A stretch of 64,000 nucleotides of DNA. It comes from Candidatus Woesearchaeota archaeon. Lineage in GTDB: Archaea > Nanobdellota > Nanobdellia > Woesearchaeales > ARS49. Numbering within the stretch: position 1 is the first letter of the stretch; the number at the start of each line of letters is the position of its first letter. The stretch covers positions 372,001 to 436,000 of the forward strand of contig JAFCDQ010000001.1 of assembly GCA_017609645.1 (NCBI GenBank). The letters run 5' to 3'. A program made the translations under genes and the position numbers. Below, piece after piece: positions 1-8,277 of the stretch. Below the pieces are notes generated by a model. That model had not been told where the DNA came from and made no database searches. It worked only from the letters and a program-made list of their open reading frames with translations.

Positions 1-2
1 AA

Positions 3-1985
3 ACATTAACATTGCAACCTTATACAAAAGAACTAATTGCATTAAAAATTTCACCAGATGACTGCAAAAAATACGGAGACTTTAGCTTTAATTTGATTGC
101 AAAAACAAATCAGACAGACTTGACCAAGCAAATCCCATTAAGCCTGAAAATAAATGCTTACGGCATTCTTGAAATATCTCCTTCAGTAGATAGAATAAGA
201 ACAGACTATGAAGAAAAAGAAGCAGGCATTATAATTAAAAATTTAGGAGACACAGATGTAACTTATTTAGCAGAAATAGAAGAATCAAGCTGGATAACTG
301 TGCAAAATGAAATACAAATTGCAGCAAATTCAGAAAACGAATTAAAACTTTTCTTAAGACCAACAGTACTAACAGAAGAAGATGAATACACAGTCAAATT
401 AATATTGACTCGGCAAAATACACACACAAAATATGAAAAAGAATTAATTGTGGATTTAAACCCATTCTCTTTAGTTGAAAGAAAACCTGCAGTAATATAT
501 GTTCCATTAATAATAATCATACTGGTTGTTCTATTAATAGCAGGAATACTGTATTTCAAGAAAACAAAGACCTATAAGCATATGAAAGCAAAACACGAGA
601 AACGAAGAGCCAAATATAAAGCATTAATGAATAAAAGAAAAACAAAATTATCCAAAGAGAAATTAAAAAGATTGGATACAAGAGAAAAGAAAAGACAAAA
701 GCTGCTGGAAAAGAGGCAAAAAAGACTAGAAGCATTCATGAGAAAAAAAGCAGAAGCAAGAAAAAGAAAAGAAGAACAAAGAAAACTAAAAGCAGCAAAA
801 AAAGCAGAAACAAGAAAAAGAAAAGAAGCAAAAAAAGCAGAAAAAAAGAAAAAAGACCTTGAAAAAATAAAAGCAAAAGAAAAAGCCAAAAAACGATTAA
901 AACAAGAAATAACAAACAAAATCAAAGCAGAATTCAAACTAATTCCAAAAACAATCATTAAAACCGTTGATCAAAGAAAAAAATCATATTTCTGGATAGT
1001 ATACTTAATTATAGTAATTCTTTTGATATTAATACTTAGAGAAATAGGTCTGGCAATATTATTATTATTAGTGATTATATTATTAGTCAAAGAATCAAAG
1101 AAAATAAGTTACTTTAGCAAACAATGGCAATTCTTAGAAAAAGGAAAGACAGAACACGCAGCGACAAAATGGAAATCAGGAATAACAGCATTCAATGTAT
1201 TAGCAATGAAAAATGTTGAGAAAGCAGTATTAGAAGTAAAAAGGATACTGCCAAAAATAAAAGACATGAAAATATACACAGGCTTTGTTGTAAAAACAAA
1301 TATCGATGATATTCTAAAATTAACAAACGTCAAGCTGAGAATAAACAAAAAATGGCTGAAAAGAAGAAATATAGACGTTGATGATGTCAGACTAGTCAAG
1401 AATGTAAGAGGAGACTGGAAAACGCAAAGAAGCCAATTTGCAGGATCAGATGCTAACTATTATTATTTCAAAGCTGACAGTTTAACTGCTGGTGAATATT
1501 TGATTAAAGGAAAACCAACACCACAAGAAAAGAAGAAGAAAAAGAAAATAAACATATTATGGATTGCTGTTATTGGATTGATTGCTTTATTTGCAATACA
1601 ACCTATGTTATCTTTCAAAGGCATTCCTCCTCAAGTATGGTCAAAAGACACACAACACAAAATACAATTAAATGATTATTTCCTAGATCCAGATGCAGAC
1701 AACTTAATTTATTCAGCAGATGAAGCAGAAAACATGCTAATAGAGATTAATGGCGCACTAGCAATATTAACACCGCAAGCGGGCTGGACAGGAGAAACAT
1801 ACACAAAATTCTATGCAGCAGATCCTTTAGGAGAAGAAGCTATAAGCAATCCAGTTAGATTAATAGTAAAGAAAAATGCACTCTTTGACAGAGGATTAGC
1901 ATGGGTGAATATTGTAATTCTAGCATTGTTGTTGTTCTTAATTATATTGGTGCTTTTTGAGAAGAAATCAAAGAAGAATGAATAA
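3..1985 (+). CDS. Multi-pass membrane protein with PGF-pre-PGF-like domain (5' end outside window)
   Basis: The frame is open from the left edge, so the real start lies upstream; the first start-like codon inside is TTG at 12. Counting from it there are 657 residues. Visible parts in order: a beta-rich extracytoplasmic stretch (1-155), a membrane helix (160-181), a Lys/Arg/Glu-rich charged helix (183-305), two membrane helices (325-362), a PGF-pre-PGF-like domain (about 380-505, with the Lys-Trp-Leu core and Tyr-rich strands of that family), a helix (518-536), an Ig/cadherin-like domain (545-630) and a final membrane helix. PGF-pre-PGF domains occur in archaeal surface proteins. The substrate or partner is unknown. 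The cytoplasmic polybasic segment inside a surface protein is unusual and might touch nucleic acid or ribosomes, which is inference. Confidence 0.6.
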   Translation, partial: TLTLQPYTKELIALKISPDDCKKYGDFSFNLIAKTNQTDLTKQIPLSLKINAYGILEISPSVDRIRTDYEEKEAGIIIKNLGDTDVTYLAEIEESSWITVQNEIQIAANSENELKLFLRPTVLTEEDEYTVKLILTRQNTHTKYEKELIVDLNPFSLVERKPAVIYVPLIIIILVVLLIAGILYFKKTKTYKHMKAKHEKRRAKYKALMNKRKTKLSKEKLKRLDTREKKRQKLLEKRQKRLEAFMRKKAEARKRKEEQRKLKAAKKAETRKRKEAKKAEKKKKDLEKIKAKEKAKKRLKQEITNKIKAEFKLIPKTIIKTVDQRKKSYFWIVYLIIVILLILILREIGLAILLLLVIILLVKESKKISYFSKQWQFLEKGKTEHAATKWKSGITAFNVLAMKNVEKAVLEVKRILPKIKDMKIYTGFVVKTNIDDILKLTNVKLRINKKWLKRRNIDVDDVRLVKNVRGDWKTQRSQFAGSDANYYYFKADSLTAGEYLIKGKPTPQEKKKKKKINILWIAVIGLIALFAIQPMLSFKGIPPQVWSKDTQHKIQLNDYFLDPDADNLIYSADEAENMLIEINGALAILTPQAGWTGETYTKFYAADPLGEEAISNPVRLIVKKNALFDRGLAWVNIVILALLLFLIILVLFEKKSKKNE

Positions 1986-1999
1986 TTTCTATAGAAAGC

Positions 2000-2007
2000 T
2001 TTAAATA
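2000..2007 (+). promoter_or_regulatory. TATA box for the 2031 lipoprotein gene
   Basis: TTTAAATA is centred about 27 bases before the ATG at 2031. No Shine-Dalgarno sequence lies between them, so the transcript is probably leaderless. This supports 2031 as the start. Confidence 0.6.
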
Positions 2008-2030
2008 CTGTTACTAGGTAGTAGTCTAGA

Positions 2031-3644
2031 ATGGTAATGGGCAAAATTGTGAAAGGATTAGCTATTTTAACTGCTTTTTATTTTGCAGTCTTAACAGGCT
2101 GTGATAAAAAAACTCAGTTACCTGAACAACAAATTAAACCAAATATTTCTCAAATTCAAGAAAAAGAAAAATCAAGAACAATAGAAGAAGTGATTCAGCC
2201 TCAAAAATCAGAAGTGTTGACAGAATTTGAAACATATATCAATGAAATAACAAGTATACAATCAAAAAAGACTGGGAAAAGAATTTTTGATGAAGAACAA
2301 GCAAATGAATTTTATAAAAAGGATTTGTCTCCTACTCAAATCAAAGAAGTAATGGATGTTCTTCTTGATTATGAAACAAAATCAAGCATAAAAAAATGCG
2401 AATTTATTGATTTTTTTGAAAAAGATATTGAAATTCCAAAAATAAAGAATTTTGTAGAAAAACTTAAAGTTGATATAGATTTAAATGAGATTTTATATTA
2501 TCTAACTAAAGAAGATAAAATTGACGTAGACTTTATTAATAAGCTTGCAGAAAAGAAAAATGAAAAAACCGGAGAAAGAATTTTCCATAGCTATTTTATT
2601 AAATTATTAAGTAAAAAAGAATTAAAATCTGATCATATATTAGATTATACTAATAAAGCAATAGAAATATTCAGAAAATATACGAAAGACAATAAAAGAG
2701 TTCTACATTATAATATACATGCAGGAATAACTAATCTTCTAAAAAATAGCGTTCCAATTGAAGTTGTTGAAAACACTGCTAGAATTCTAAAAGAAAACAA
2801 TTCCTCTCTATTTGATGCAGATGATATGCTAAGAATTCATTCTCACAAATTTAGTGAGACATATCTTAGAAAAGCTATCAAAAAAATGACAAGCATTGAG
2901 CATTTAATTAGTTTTTATGATGAAATAGATGGAAAAGAAGTTAATGATAAAAGACTTTTTGACGAAAAAACAGCAGCAATCTTACTTGGAGAAGGAGTTT
3001 CTCTCGAAAGAATTGAAGAAATTGCTAACATTAAAGATGTTGAAGGGTGGGATTCTGATGAAGAATCTGTTTTTTTGCACGATCCTTTAAGAATTAACAA
3101 ATATTTATGTGCGCAGAAAACTGGCTTTAGTATTGTTAAAATAGAACGTCATAATGTGAATCTTCATAACTTGCTTATTTCTGATTTAAGTGTAGAAGAA
3201 ATAAAGAAAAGATATTGGGAAAGACGCAATTTAAAATATAATAATAAAAATTTATTGAGCATAGAAACTGCTGCAGAGACAGTTCTTATGCCATTTGATT
3301 TTGTGAAAGGAATAGCTAATATCAAAGATACAGAAGGAAAAGCTGTTTATGATGATACTTTTGCTCATTCCATAGACGATCTTTGGAACTATTTTGGCAG
3401 ATGTGAAAAAAAAGAAAAAATTGAAGAAAGTATTGAAAAAATCAAAAACTATACACAAGAAGTTCAAAAAACATTGAAGGAAAAAAGAAAAAGATTTAGA
3501 TTTGGGGATTATTATATCGCTACTTTAATCGTAGAAGATATGCCTCTTGATCATGTTAAAAAATGGATTGCTGACTATGATTTTCATATAATAGATAAAG
3601 AAATGATGAAATTGATGATTAATAAATATAGAAGAAAAAAATAA
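2031..3644 (+). CDS. Repeat-containing lipoprotein, unknown function
   Basis: 537 residues. The N-terminus is a lipoprotein signal: basic start, hydrophobic run, then a lipobox Leu-Thr-Gly-Cys with Cys near 24, so the protein should be lipid-anchored on the outer face of the membrane. The rest is helical and carries about four degenerate repeats. Each has a Thr-Gly-x-Arg-Ile-Phe or related step, then an Ala/Leu helix and a 'Gly-Val-Ser-x-x-x-Ile' turn; 'Ala-Asn-Ile-Lys-Asp-x-Glu-Gly' occurs twice, near residues 336 and 425. This resembles a HEAT/TPR-like solenoid, but I do not recognise a named family. It stands alone with its own TATA box. Confidence 0.55.
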   Translation: MVMGKIVKGLAILTAFYFAVLTGCDKKTQLPEQQIKPNISQIQEKEKSRTIEEVIQPQKSEVLTEFETYINEITSIQSKKTGKRIFDEEQANEFYKKDLSPTQIKEVMDVLLDYETKSSIKKCEFIDFFEKDIEIPKIKNFVEKLKVDIDLNEILYYLTKEDKIDVDFINKLAEKKNEKTGERIFHSYFIKLLSKKELKSDHILDYTNKAIEIFRKYTKDNKRVLHYNIHAGITNLLKNSVPIEVVENTARILKENNSSLFDADDMLRIHSHKFSETYLRKAIKKMTSIEHLISFYDEIDGKEVNDKRLFDEKTAAILLGEGVSLERIEEIANIKDVEGWDSDEESVFLHDPLRINKYLCAQKTGFSIVKIERHNVNLHNLLISDLSVEEIKKRYWERRNLKYNNKNLLSIETAAETVLMPFDFVKGIANIKDTEGKAVYDDTFAHSIDDLWNYFGRCEKKEKIEESIEKIKNYTQEVQKTLKEKRKRFRFGDYYIATLIVEDMPLDHVKKWIADYDFHIIDKEMMKLMINKYRRKK

Positions 3645-3648
3645 AAAA

Positions 3649-4512
3649 TCAAAACAAACTAAATAAGAATTCTTTGTAAATAATACAAACTGTTAAAGCA
3701 GCCCAAACAAAAGCACTCATAAGAAGCTTCCAATCTTTAACTGCAGTCTCAGGATTTCTAGCAATAGAACTGCCCTTTAATACCAGACTGAAATATTTTA
3801 ATATAGTGTAAAGAGCAAAAGGCAGGGTTATAAATAAACCAGAATGCTGGCTGAAAAAACAATACAAAGCATAACACATAACCAATAAAGCAGTAGAAAT
3901 CAACATTAAAGCATAAGTTAAATCTTTACTATAGTAAGTGAGAGTTTTTCTAATCTTAGAAGCTTTATCTTTAAGAAATGAAACCTCGCCAAAACGCTTG
4001 CCTGACACAAGAAAAAAAGCTAAAAAGAAAACACCAAGAATAAGCCAAGCACTTATGCTTACATTAATAAGAAAAGCACCTGAAATAGCCCTTAAAACAA
4101 AATTAACACTAATTGTAAGAATATCTGCAATAACTTCTTTCTTAAGCCAAAGAGTATAAATCAAACTAATTTGAAACAAAATAATAACAGTTAAAGCAAA
4201 AAGAATATTTAACTTCAAAGCAGCAAGAATCCCAGTAATTAAAAGTAAAAAAGAAAGAAACAAAGCTGTGAGTGTGCTGATTTTTCCTGAAGAAATAGGC
4301 CTTAACTTTTTCTCAGGATGAAGCCTGTCTTTTTTTGCATCAATAATATCATTAATAATATATTGAGAAGAAGATACAAAACAAAGAACAACAAAACCAG
4401 CAAAAGAGAGCAGTAACAAATTAAAATCAAATAACCTGCCTGAAAAGATTAAAGGAAGAAAAATTAAAAGATTCTTATACCACTGCTTAACCCGTAATAA
4501 TTGAAACAACAT
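3649..4512 (-). CDS. UbiA-family prenyltransferase (DPPR synthase-like)
   Basis: 287 residues and about eight membrane helices. UbiA enzymes move a polyprenyl group onto an acceptor at the membrane. The first Asp-rich motif is clear near residue 54 (Asn-Asp-Ile-Ile-Asp...Lys-Asp-Arg-x-His-Pro-x-Lys...Arg-Pro). The N-terminal Arg-x-Lys-Gln-Trp-x-Lys-Asn and the C-terminal Lys-Tyr-Phe...Asp-Trp-Lys-Leu resemble decaprenyl-phosphate phosphoribosyltransferase (DPPR synthase) more than menaquinone or heme enzymes. That suggests a role in making a lipid-linked pentose donor for surface glycans, which is inference. It ends four bases from the converging lipoprotein gene. Confidence 0.75.
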   Translation of the reverse strand: MLFQLLRVKQWYKNLLIFLPLIFSGRLFDFNLLLLSFAGFVVLCFVSSSQYIINDIIDAKKDRLHPEKKLRPISSGKISTLTALFLSFLLLITGILAALKLNILFALTVIILFQISLIYTLWLKKEVIADILTISVNFVLRAISGAFLINVSISAWLILGVFFLAFFLVSGKRFGEVSFLKDKASKIRKTLTYYSKDLTYALMLISTALLVMCYALYCFFSQHSGLFITLPFALYTILKYFSLVLKGSSIARNPETAVKDWKLLMSAFVWAALTVCIIYKEFLFSLF

Positions 4513-4567
4513 AACAATATGACTAAATATTGATTCTTATAAGCTTTTATAGACTAGAAAAATTATT

Positions 4568-5665
4568 TTACACAATCGCAAACACAGCACCAGCAACAAA
4601 CACAACAGTAATAATTACATCAACAAATAAAGGAATTTTCACAATTTTCTTAAATTGCTTGCAAGCAACCCTATGAGCAAAAATCATCAAAATAGCCATC
4701 ATAGAACCCGCAATCGCACCAGCAATATCAATTGTCTTAGCAAAACTTTCAAGGAAAAACATGCCAATCAAAGAAGGTACAAACGCCAATAAAAAAGACT
4801 TAGTTTTACTCAATAAAAAATCCCTAATAAACATATCATACAAAGCATAAGAAACAGCTAAAAAACTCGTTGCTAACGCTAACAAAGCAAAAATATTAAT
4901 CAAAATCCCCATAACAGGAGAAAAAACCTGCTGCAAACCAATAGTAGCAACTTCAGTAGTAGCACTTCCAGTTCTCGCGATAACAGTAGCAATAAACAAC
5001 AAATAAACAAAAATAGGAATAATAGAACCGATAATAATTATCTTCTTAAACTCCTTAAGTTTAGGTTTGAGCTCATACACTGCAGGAACACTAACAAAAC
5101 CTAAGTAAGCGAACAAAGCAATACCAAAAACCATCCCTACTCCATTAAAAGTAAAACCAGAAAAAGATTTTAACGTGACACTATTATTCATACCCAGAAT
5201 AACAATAATGCCGACAATAGCAAGCTTGATTGTTTCTAAAAATAATTCACTGCCGCTAATAACTTGAATACCTTTCACAACAATAAATGCTCCAACAATA
5301 TAAAAGCCAATTCTCCACATCAGCTCAGAACCACCCATAACTGACAAAATCCTTCCGCAACCAATAGCATAAGCAATCAAAGCACCATAACTCAACAAAA
5401 GCATAGCAAAAGTCATCAAAATCTTACCTTGCTTGCCAAGAAATCTTTCAACTAAACCAACTAATTGATGAGGCTTTTTCATGGCAACACTAACATCGCC
5501 AATCCTCAAATTAATAAAAAGCATAATCAAACCTAAGACAACAATTAATAAAATAGCAGACCAGAAACCAGACTGAGCAACAGCAAAAGGCAAAGCAAGA
5601 ACTCCTCCGCCAATAATACAGCCCGTCATCAAAGCAATACCCTGCCAGAATACTTTATTAGCCAT
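4568..5665 (-). CDS. Amino-acid permease, aromatic (HAAAP)-type
   Basis: 365 residues with about eleven membrane helices. The N-terminal Gly-Cys-Ile-Ile-Gly-Gly-Gly-Val-Leu-Ala-Leu-Pro segment (about 15-26) is the signature of the hydroxy/aromatic amino-acid permease and AAAP families, where the broken first helix binds substrate. The length is slightly below the usual 400. It probably imports an aromatic or branched amino acid by cation symport; the exact substrate cannot be read. It is a single gene whose start is set by ATG at 5665 with a weak GAGGTAA just upstream. Confidence 0.75.
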   Translation of the reverse strand: MANKVFWQGIALMTGCIIGGGVLALPFAVAQSGFWSAILLIVVLGLIMLFINLRIGDVSVAMKKPHQLVGLVERFLGKQGKILMTFAMLLLSYGALIAYAIGCGRILSVMGGSELMWRIGFYIVGAFIVVKGIQVISGSELFLETIKLAIVGIIVILGMNNSVTLKSFSGFTFNGVGMVFGIALFAYLGFVSVPAVYELKPKLKEFKKIIIIGSIIPIFVYLLFIATVIARTGSATTEVATIGLQQVFSPVMGILINIFALLALATSFLAVSYALYDMFIRDFLLSKTKSFLLAFVPSLIGMFFLESFAKTIDIAGAIAGSMMAILMIFAHRVACKQFKKIVKIPLFVDVIITVVFVAGAVFAIV

Positions 5666-5734
5666 AAATTACCTCTTTTTAAAGTATTACTGCAGTAGGT
5701 GTTTTTAAAGTTAACTAACAAAATTTAAAGAAAA

Positions 5735-5744
5735 CTTTTTAAAA
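5735..5744 (+). promoter_or_regulatory. TATA box for the tRNA-Arg/tRNA-Trp pair
   Basis: CTTTTTAAAA lies about 30 bases before the first base of tRNA-Arg at 5770. No separate TATA is seen in the 9-base gap before tRNA-Trp, so the two tRNAs are probably co-transcribed. Confidence 0.5.
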
Positions 5745-5769
5745 CAGCCTCATCATTTAATCTCTATAT

Positions 5770-5861
5770 GGGCCTGTAGCTCAGCCTGGATAGAGCGGCA
5801 GCCTTCTAAACTACAAAATGAAGGCAGCTGAAGGTCGAGGGTTCGAATCCCTTCAGGCCCG
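5770..5861 (+). tRNA. tRNA-Arg(TCT) with 17-nt intron
   Basis: The cloverleaf is complete: acceptor GGGCCTG/CAGGCCC, D stem GCTC/GAGC, T arm GAGGG-TTCGAAT-CCCTT and discriminator G at 5861. The anticodon loop begins CTTCTA at 5803, giving anticodon TCT. An intron at the canonical 37/38 site covers 5809-5825; its 3' part GAAGGC pairs with the exon GCCTTC to form the bulge-helix-bulge region. The 27-43 pair is a G-A mismatch. No CCA is encoded. Confidence 0.9.
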
Positions 5862-5870
5862 TATTTCATT

Positions 5871-5972
5871 GGGGATATAGTATAACCTGGCTATTATTTC
5901 CGGCTCCAGACTGCTGGAGTGACTCCATCAAGGAGGGCCCGGACGATCTGAGTTCGAATCTCAGTGTCCCCA
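5871..5972 (+). tRNA. tRNA-Trp(CCA) with 28-nt intron
   Basis: Acceptor GGGGATA/TGTCCCC, discriminator A at 5972, anticodon stem TCCGG/CCGGA and T arm CTGAG-TTCGAAT-CTCAG. The loop CTCCAG at 5904-5909 gives anticodon CCA. An intron at 37/38 covers 5910-5937; it contains a CTCC...GGAG helix and can also pair with the anticodon. Trp is the tRNA most often interrupted in archaea. Here the intron is short and shows no C/D-box guide. Confidence 0.9.
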
Positions 5973-6035
5973 TATTTTTTTCACTGGACAAACATCCACG
6001 TAAGCTATATTAAAAGTACAGTTTTATGAATAGTT

Positions 6036-6728
6036 ATGAATAAATATGAACTATTTGGCATTATCTTAGGAGATGGTTGCTTGAATTATTATCCGAAAAA
6101 AAGAGTTTATTCTTTAGAGATTACAGGCAATGCTGAAGAGGAAGTAGATTATTATTACAAAATTTCTGAGTTATTATTCAAATTAACAGGAATTAAACCT
6201 AAAATCAAAGTAAAATATGAGAAAAAAGGCAAATCTTTGAAATTATTCTTATATAATAAAAAGTTCGTCGAGCAAATAAAATTTAAAGAAGGATTTAATT
6301 TTAAAAATAAAGCAAATGAGGCCATTCTTCCTGATAAATTTTTGAAATGGCAGTATATGAAGCATATTTTAAGGGGTTTATTTGAAACTGATGGTTGTTT
6401 ATATTTCTCAAGAATTAATGGAAAGCCAAAATATCCTAGGATAGAAATTAAAACAAATAGTGATAATTTAGCACAGCAATTATATTCTATTCTTAAAAAA
6501 CAAAATTTTCGAGTCCAAAAGAGAAAAGATAAATTTTCTAATATTGTATATATAAGTGGGAAAAAAGAGCTCGAAAAATGGATAAGGAAAATAGGCTTTA
6601 GCAGCTTGAAAAATAAGACAAAATACTTACTTTGGAAAAGGTTAAATTTTTATATACCTCACACGTCTCTTAGAGAAAGAATTGATATTTTGCAGAGGCG
6701 AGCTGAGGTGCCCTATTTCAAAGGGTAG
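6036..6728 (+). CDS. Free-standing LAGLIDADG homing endonuclease
   Basis: 230 residues with two LAGLIDADG helices: Leu-Phe-Gly-Ile-Ile-Leu-Gly-Asp-Gly near residue 6 and Leu-Arg-Gly-Leu-Phe-Glu-Thr-Asp-Gly near 112. Each keeps its catalytic acidic residue, so this is a monomeric double-motif enzyme that cuts a long asymmetric DNA site; it could alternatively act as an intron maturase. The gene is not inside an intron. It fills the gap between tRNA-Trp and a type II tRNA, whose first base is 10 bases past its stop. All surrounding tRNAs carry short introns, so a tRNA gene or intron is the natural guess for its target. Confidence 0.85.
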   Translation: MNKYELFGIILGDGCLNYYPKKRVYSLEITGNAEEEVDYYYKISELLFKLTGIKPKIKVKYEKKGKSLKLFLYNKKFVEQIKFKEGFNFKNKANEAILPDKFLKWQYMKHILRGLFETDGCLYFSRINGKPKYPRIEIKTNSDNLAQQLYSILKKQNFRVQKRKDKFSNIVYISGKKELEKWIRKIGFSSLKNKTKYLLWKRLNFYIPHTSLRERIDILQRRAEVPYFKG

Positions 6729-6738
6729 CCCTTGTACG

Positions 6739-6845
6739 CAGAGGTGGCCAAGCGGCTAAGGCGGTCGATTCTATGAAGAGTAATATCTTCTAGAAACCGA
6801 AGCTGCAACCCGGCTTATCGTGGGTTCGAGTCCCACCCTCTGCTT
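6739..6845 (+). tRNA. Type II tRNA (Ser-like), intron-bearing or degenerate, anticodon unresolved
   Basis: The acceptor stem GCAGAGG/CCTCTGC, D stem GCC/GGC, long variable arm (AAGCTG/CGGCTT) and T arm GTGGG-TTCGAGT-CCCAC are clear, and the D arm matches serine tRNAs. The anticodon arm does not close. By counting from the D stem, 27-31 is GTCGA and 34-36 would be CTA, but no complement TCGAC follows. Instead CGGT...TTCTA pairs with TAGAA-ACCG around a bulged CGA, and an inner hairpin GAAGA/TCTTC (6776-6796) looks like an intron. Discriminator T is odd for Ser. It may have more than one intron or be a pseudogene. Confidence 0.6.
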
Positions 6846-6875
6846 TTTTTTTATTAAACATAGGAGATTTTTCTT

Positions 6876-7643
6876 ATGGCAAAACTACTAATAATCAAAG
6901 AGAAAAGACAGGAAGTTGATGGTAGACAGAGGACTGTGATTAAAGGAAAGCAGTATATTGTTAGAGATATGAATAAAGATTTTGAAACAACATATGGAAC
7001 AATAAAAAAAGCTGACTTGAAGAAAAAAGGAATTGTTAAAAGTTCAACAGGAAAAGAATTTGTTTTAGTAGAAGCAGGATTTTCTGATTTGTTCAAGAGA
7101 TTAAGGAAATTACCTCAAGCAATGAATCTAAAAGAACTTGGTGCTGTGGCAGCAGAAACAGGAGTAAATAAAGATTCAATTGTTGTAGATGCAGGAACAG
7201 GAAGCGGACATACAGCATGTTATTTAGCAAACATTTGCAAACATGTCTATACATATGAAATAAAAGAAGAGAATATTGATGTAGCAAAAGAAAATGCAAA
7301 ATTTCTTGACTTGAAAAATATAACATTCTATAAAAAAAGTTTATATGATGGAATTAAGGAGAAGAATGTTGATATGATATTGTTAGATTTGCCGAACCCT
7401 GTGAAAGTAATTGATCATGCAATAAAAGCGTTGAAAACAGGAGGAAATATTGTTATTTATTCTTTATGTCTTCAGCCATTAGAAGAATTTATAGCAGAAG
7501 CAAAAAACAAAAAAGAATTACTTTGCGGCAAAACAATAGAACTAATAGAAAGAAAATGGAAAATACAAGACAAAATCACTCGTCCTGATAATATAGAAAT
7601 AGGACATACTGGATTCTTGACTTTTATAAAAAGAATAGTTTAA
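6876..7643 (+). CDS. trmI: tRNA (adenine-57/58-N1)-methyltransferase TrmI
   Basis: 255 residues. The enzyme uses SAM to methylate adenine N1 in the T loop of tRNA. An N-terminal beta domain (1-60) is followed by a Rossmann methyltransferase core. Motif I is Val-Asp-Ala-Gly-Thr-Gly-Ser-Gly-His (about 102-110), motif IV is Leu-Leu-Asp-Leu-Pro-Asn-Pro (about 168-174), and the C-terminal Arg-Pro...Gly-His-Thr-Gly-Phe-Leu ending is typical of the family. It follows a tRNA gene by 30 bases with a GGAG-type ribosome-binding site, so it may be co-transcribed with it. Confidence 0.9.
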   Translation: MAKLLIIKEKRQEVDGRQRTVIKGKQYIVRDMNKDFETTYGTIKKADLKKKGIVKSSTGKEFVLVEAGFSDLFKRLRKLPQAMNLKELGAVAAETGVNKDSIVVDAGTGSGHTACYLANICKHVYTYEIKEENIDVAKENAKFLDLKNITFYKKSLYDGIKEKNVDMILLDLPNPVKVIDHAIKALKTGGNIVIYSLCLQPLEEFIAEAKNKKELLCGKTIELIERKWKIQDKITRPDNIEIGHTGFLTFIKRIV

Positions 7644-7727
7644 TAACCACTTTTTCTAAAAATAACCACAAAAAGATAAATATTAGCACAACTGATTAGT
7701 GATGATAACAAACAATGGGTGAAAAAA

Positions 7728-8225
7728 ATGACACAAAGAAAAAAAATAATTGAAATTAAACATGAAGAAACAATTAATGAAAGATGTGGGAAGCCAAGCA
7801 AACTTAAAAAATGCTTGATGTACGGCACTCTTTTAATTACAACTGCAACAATTGGCGGCAAACTTTTATATGACGCGGGCTTTGGAGCTGGTGAAGTTGA
7901 AGGTTACTTCCAAGGAAAAAACGATGCGCAAATTGTTCAAAAATTTGTGCAACCTTATAGAGACAGCGAAAATGCTTATTTTCTTAAAGCATGGGAAGAA
8001 GGTGTTCACGTTAATTTTGGTGACGAAGAGACAAGACTAGAACAAGAAGTTAAAGAATGCTGCCCAGAAAATATGGATCGAGAAGATTTCAAAAAAGCAA
8101 TAGAAAGACACGATACTCATTTGACAACTTTTGATTTAGGATTCTTTGAATCAGCTAAAAAACAAAAGGATAGACAATCTGGATATGATAAAAAGCAAAG
8201 ATATAATCATAGAGGAAAAAGGTAA
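7728..8225 (+). CDS. Small single-pass membrane protein, unknown
   Basis: 165 residues from the ATG at 7728, chosen over the GTG at 7719 because GGGTG sits six bases before it. A basic N-terminus (1-30) precedes one membrane helix (about 29-47), followed by a Gly-rich 'Tyr-Asp-Ala-Gly-Phe-Gly-Ala-Gly' segment and a charged tail. The layout resembles the next gene, whose product has the same basic region, helix and Gly/Tyr segment, suggesting diverged duplicates. No known family recognised. Confidence 0.5.
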   Translation: MTQRKKIIEIKHEETINERCGKPSKLKKCLMYGTLLITTATIGGKLLYDAGFGAGEVEGYFQGKNDAQIVQKFVQPYRDSENAYFLKAWEEGVHVNFGDEETRLEQEVKECCPENMDREDFKKAIERHDTHLTTFDLGFFESAKKQKDRQSGYDKKQRYNHRGKR

Positions 8226-8277
8226 AAGCAATGGTTGAAAACTTCAGAAAAAAGTTTGAAGAACGAAGTAAATAAAA

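Noticed and set aside
6774-6776. Amber-reading (CTA) suppressor or pyrrolysine tRNA
   Set aside because: CTA comes only from counting positions; the anticodon stem does not close around it, and TAG is used as a normal stop by genes here (for example at 6726-6728 and 18268-18270).
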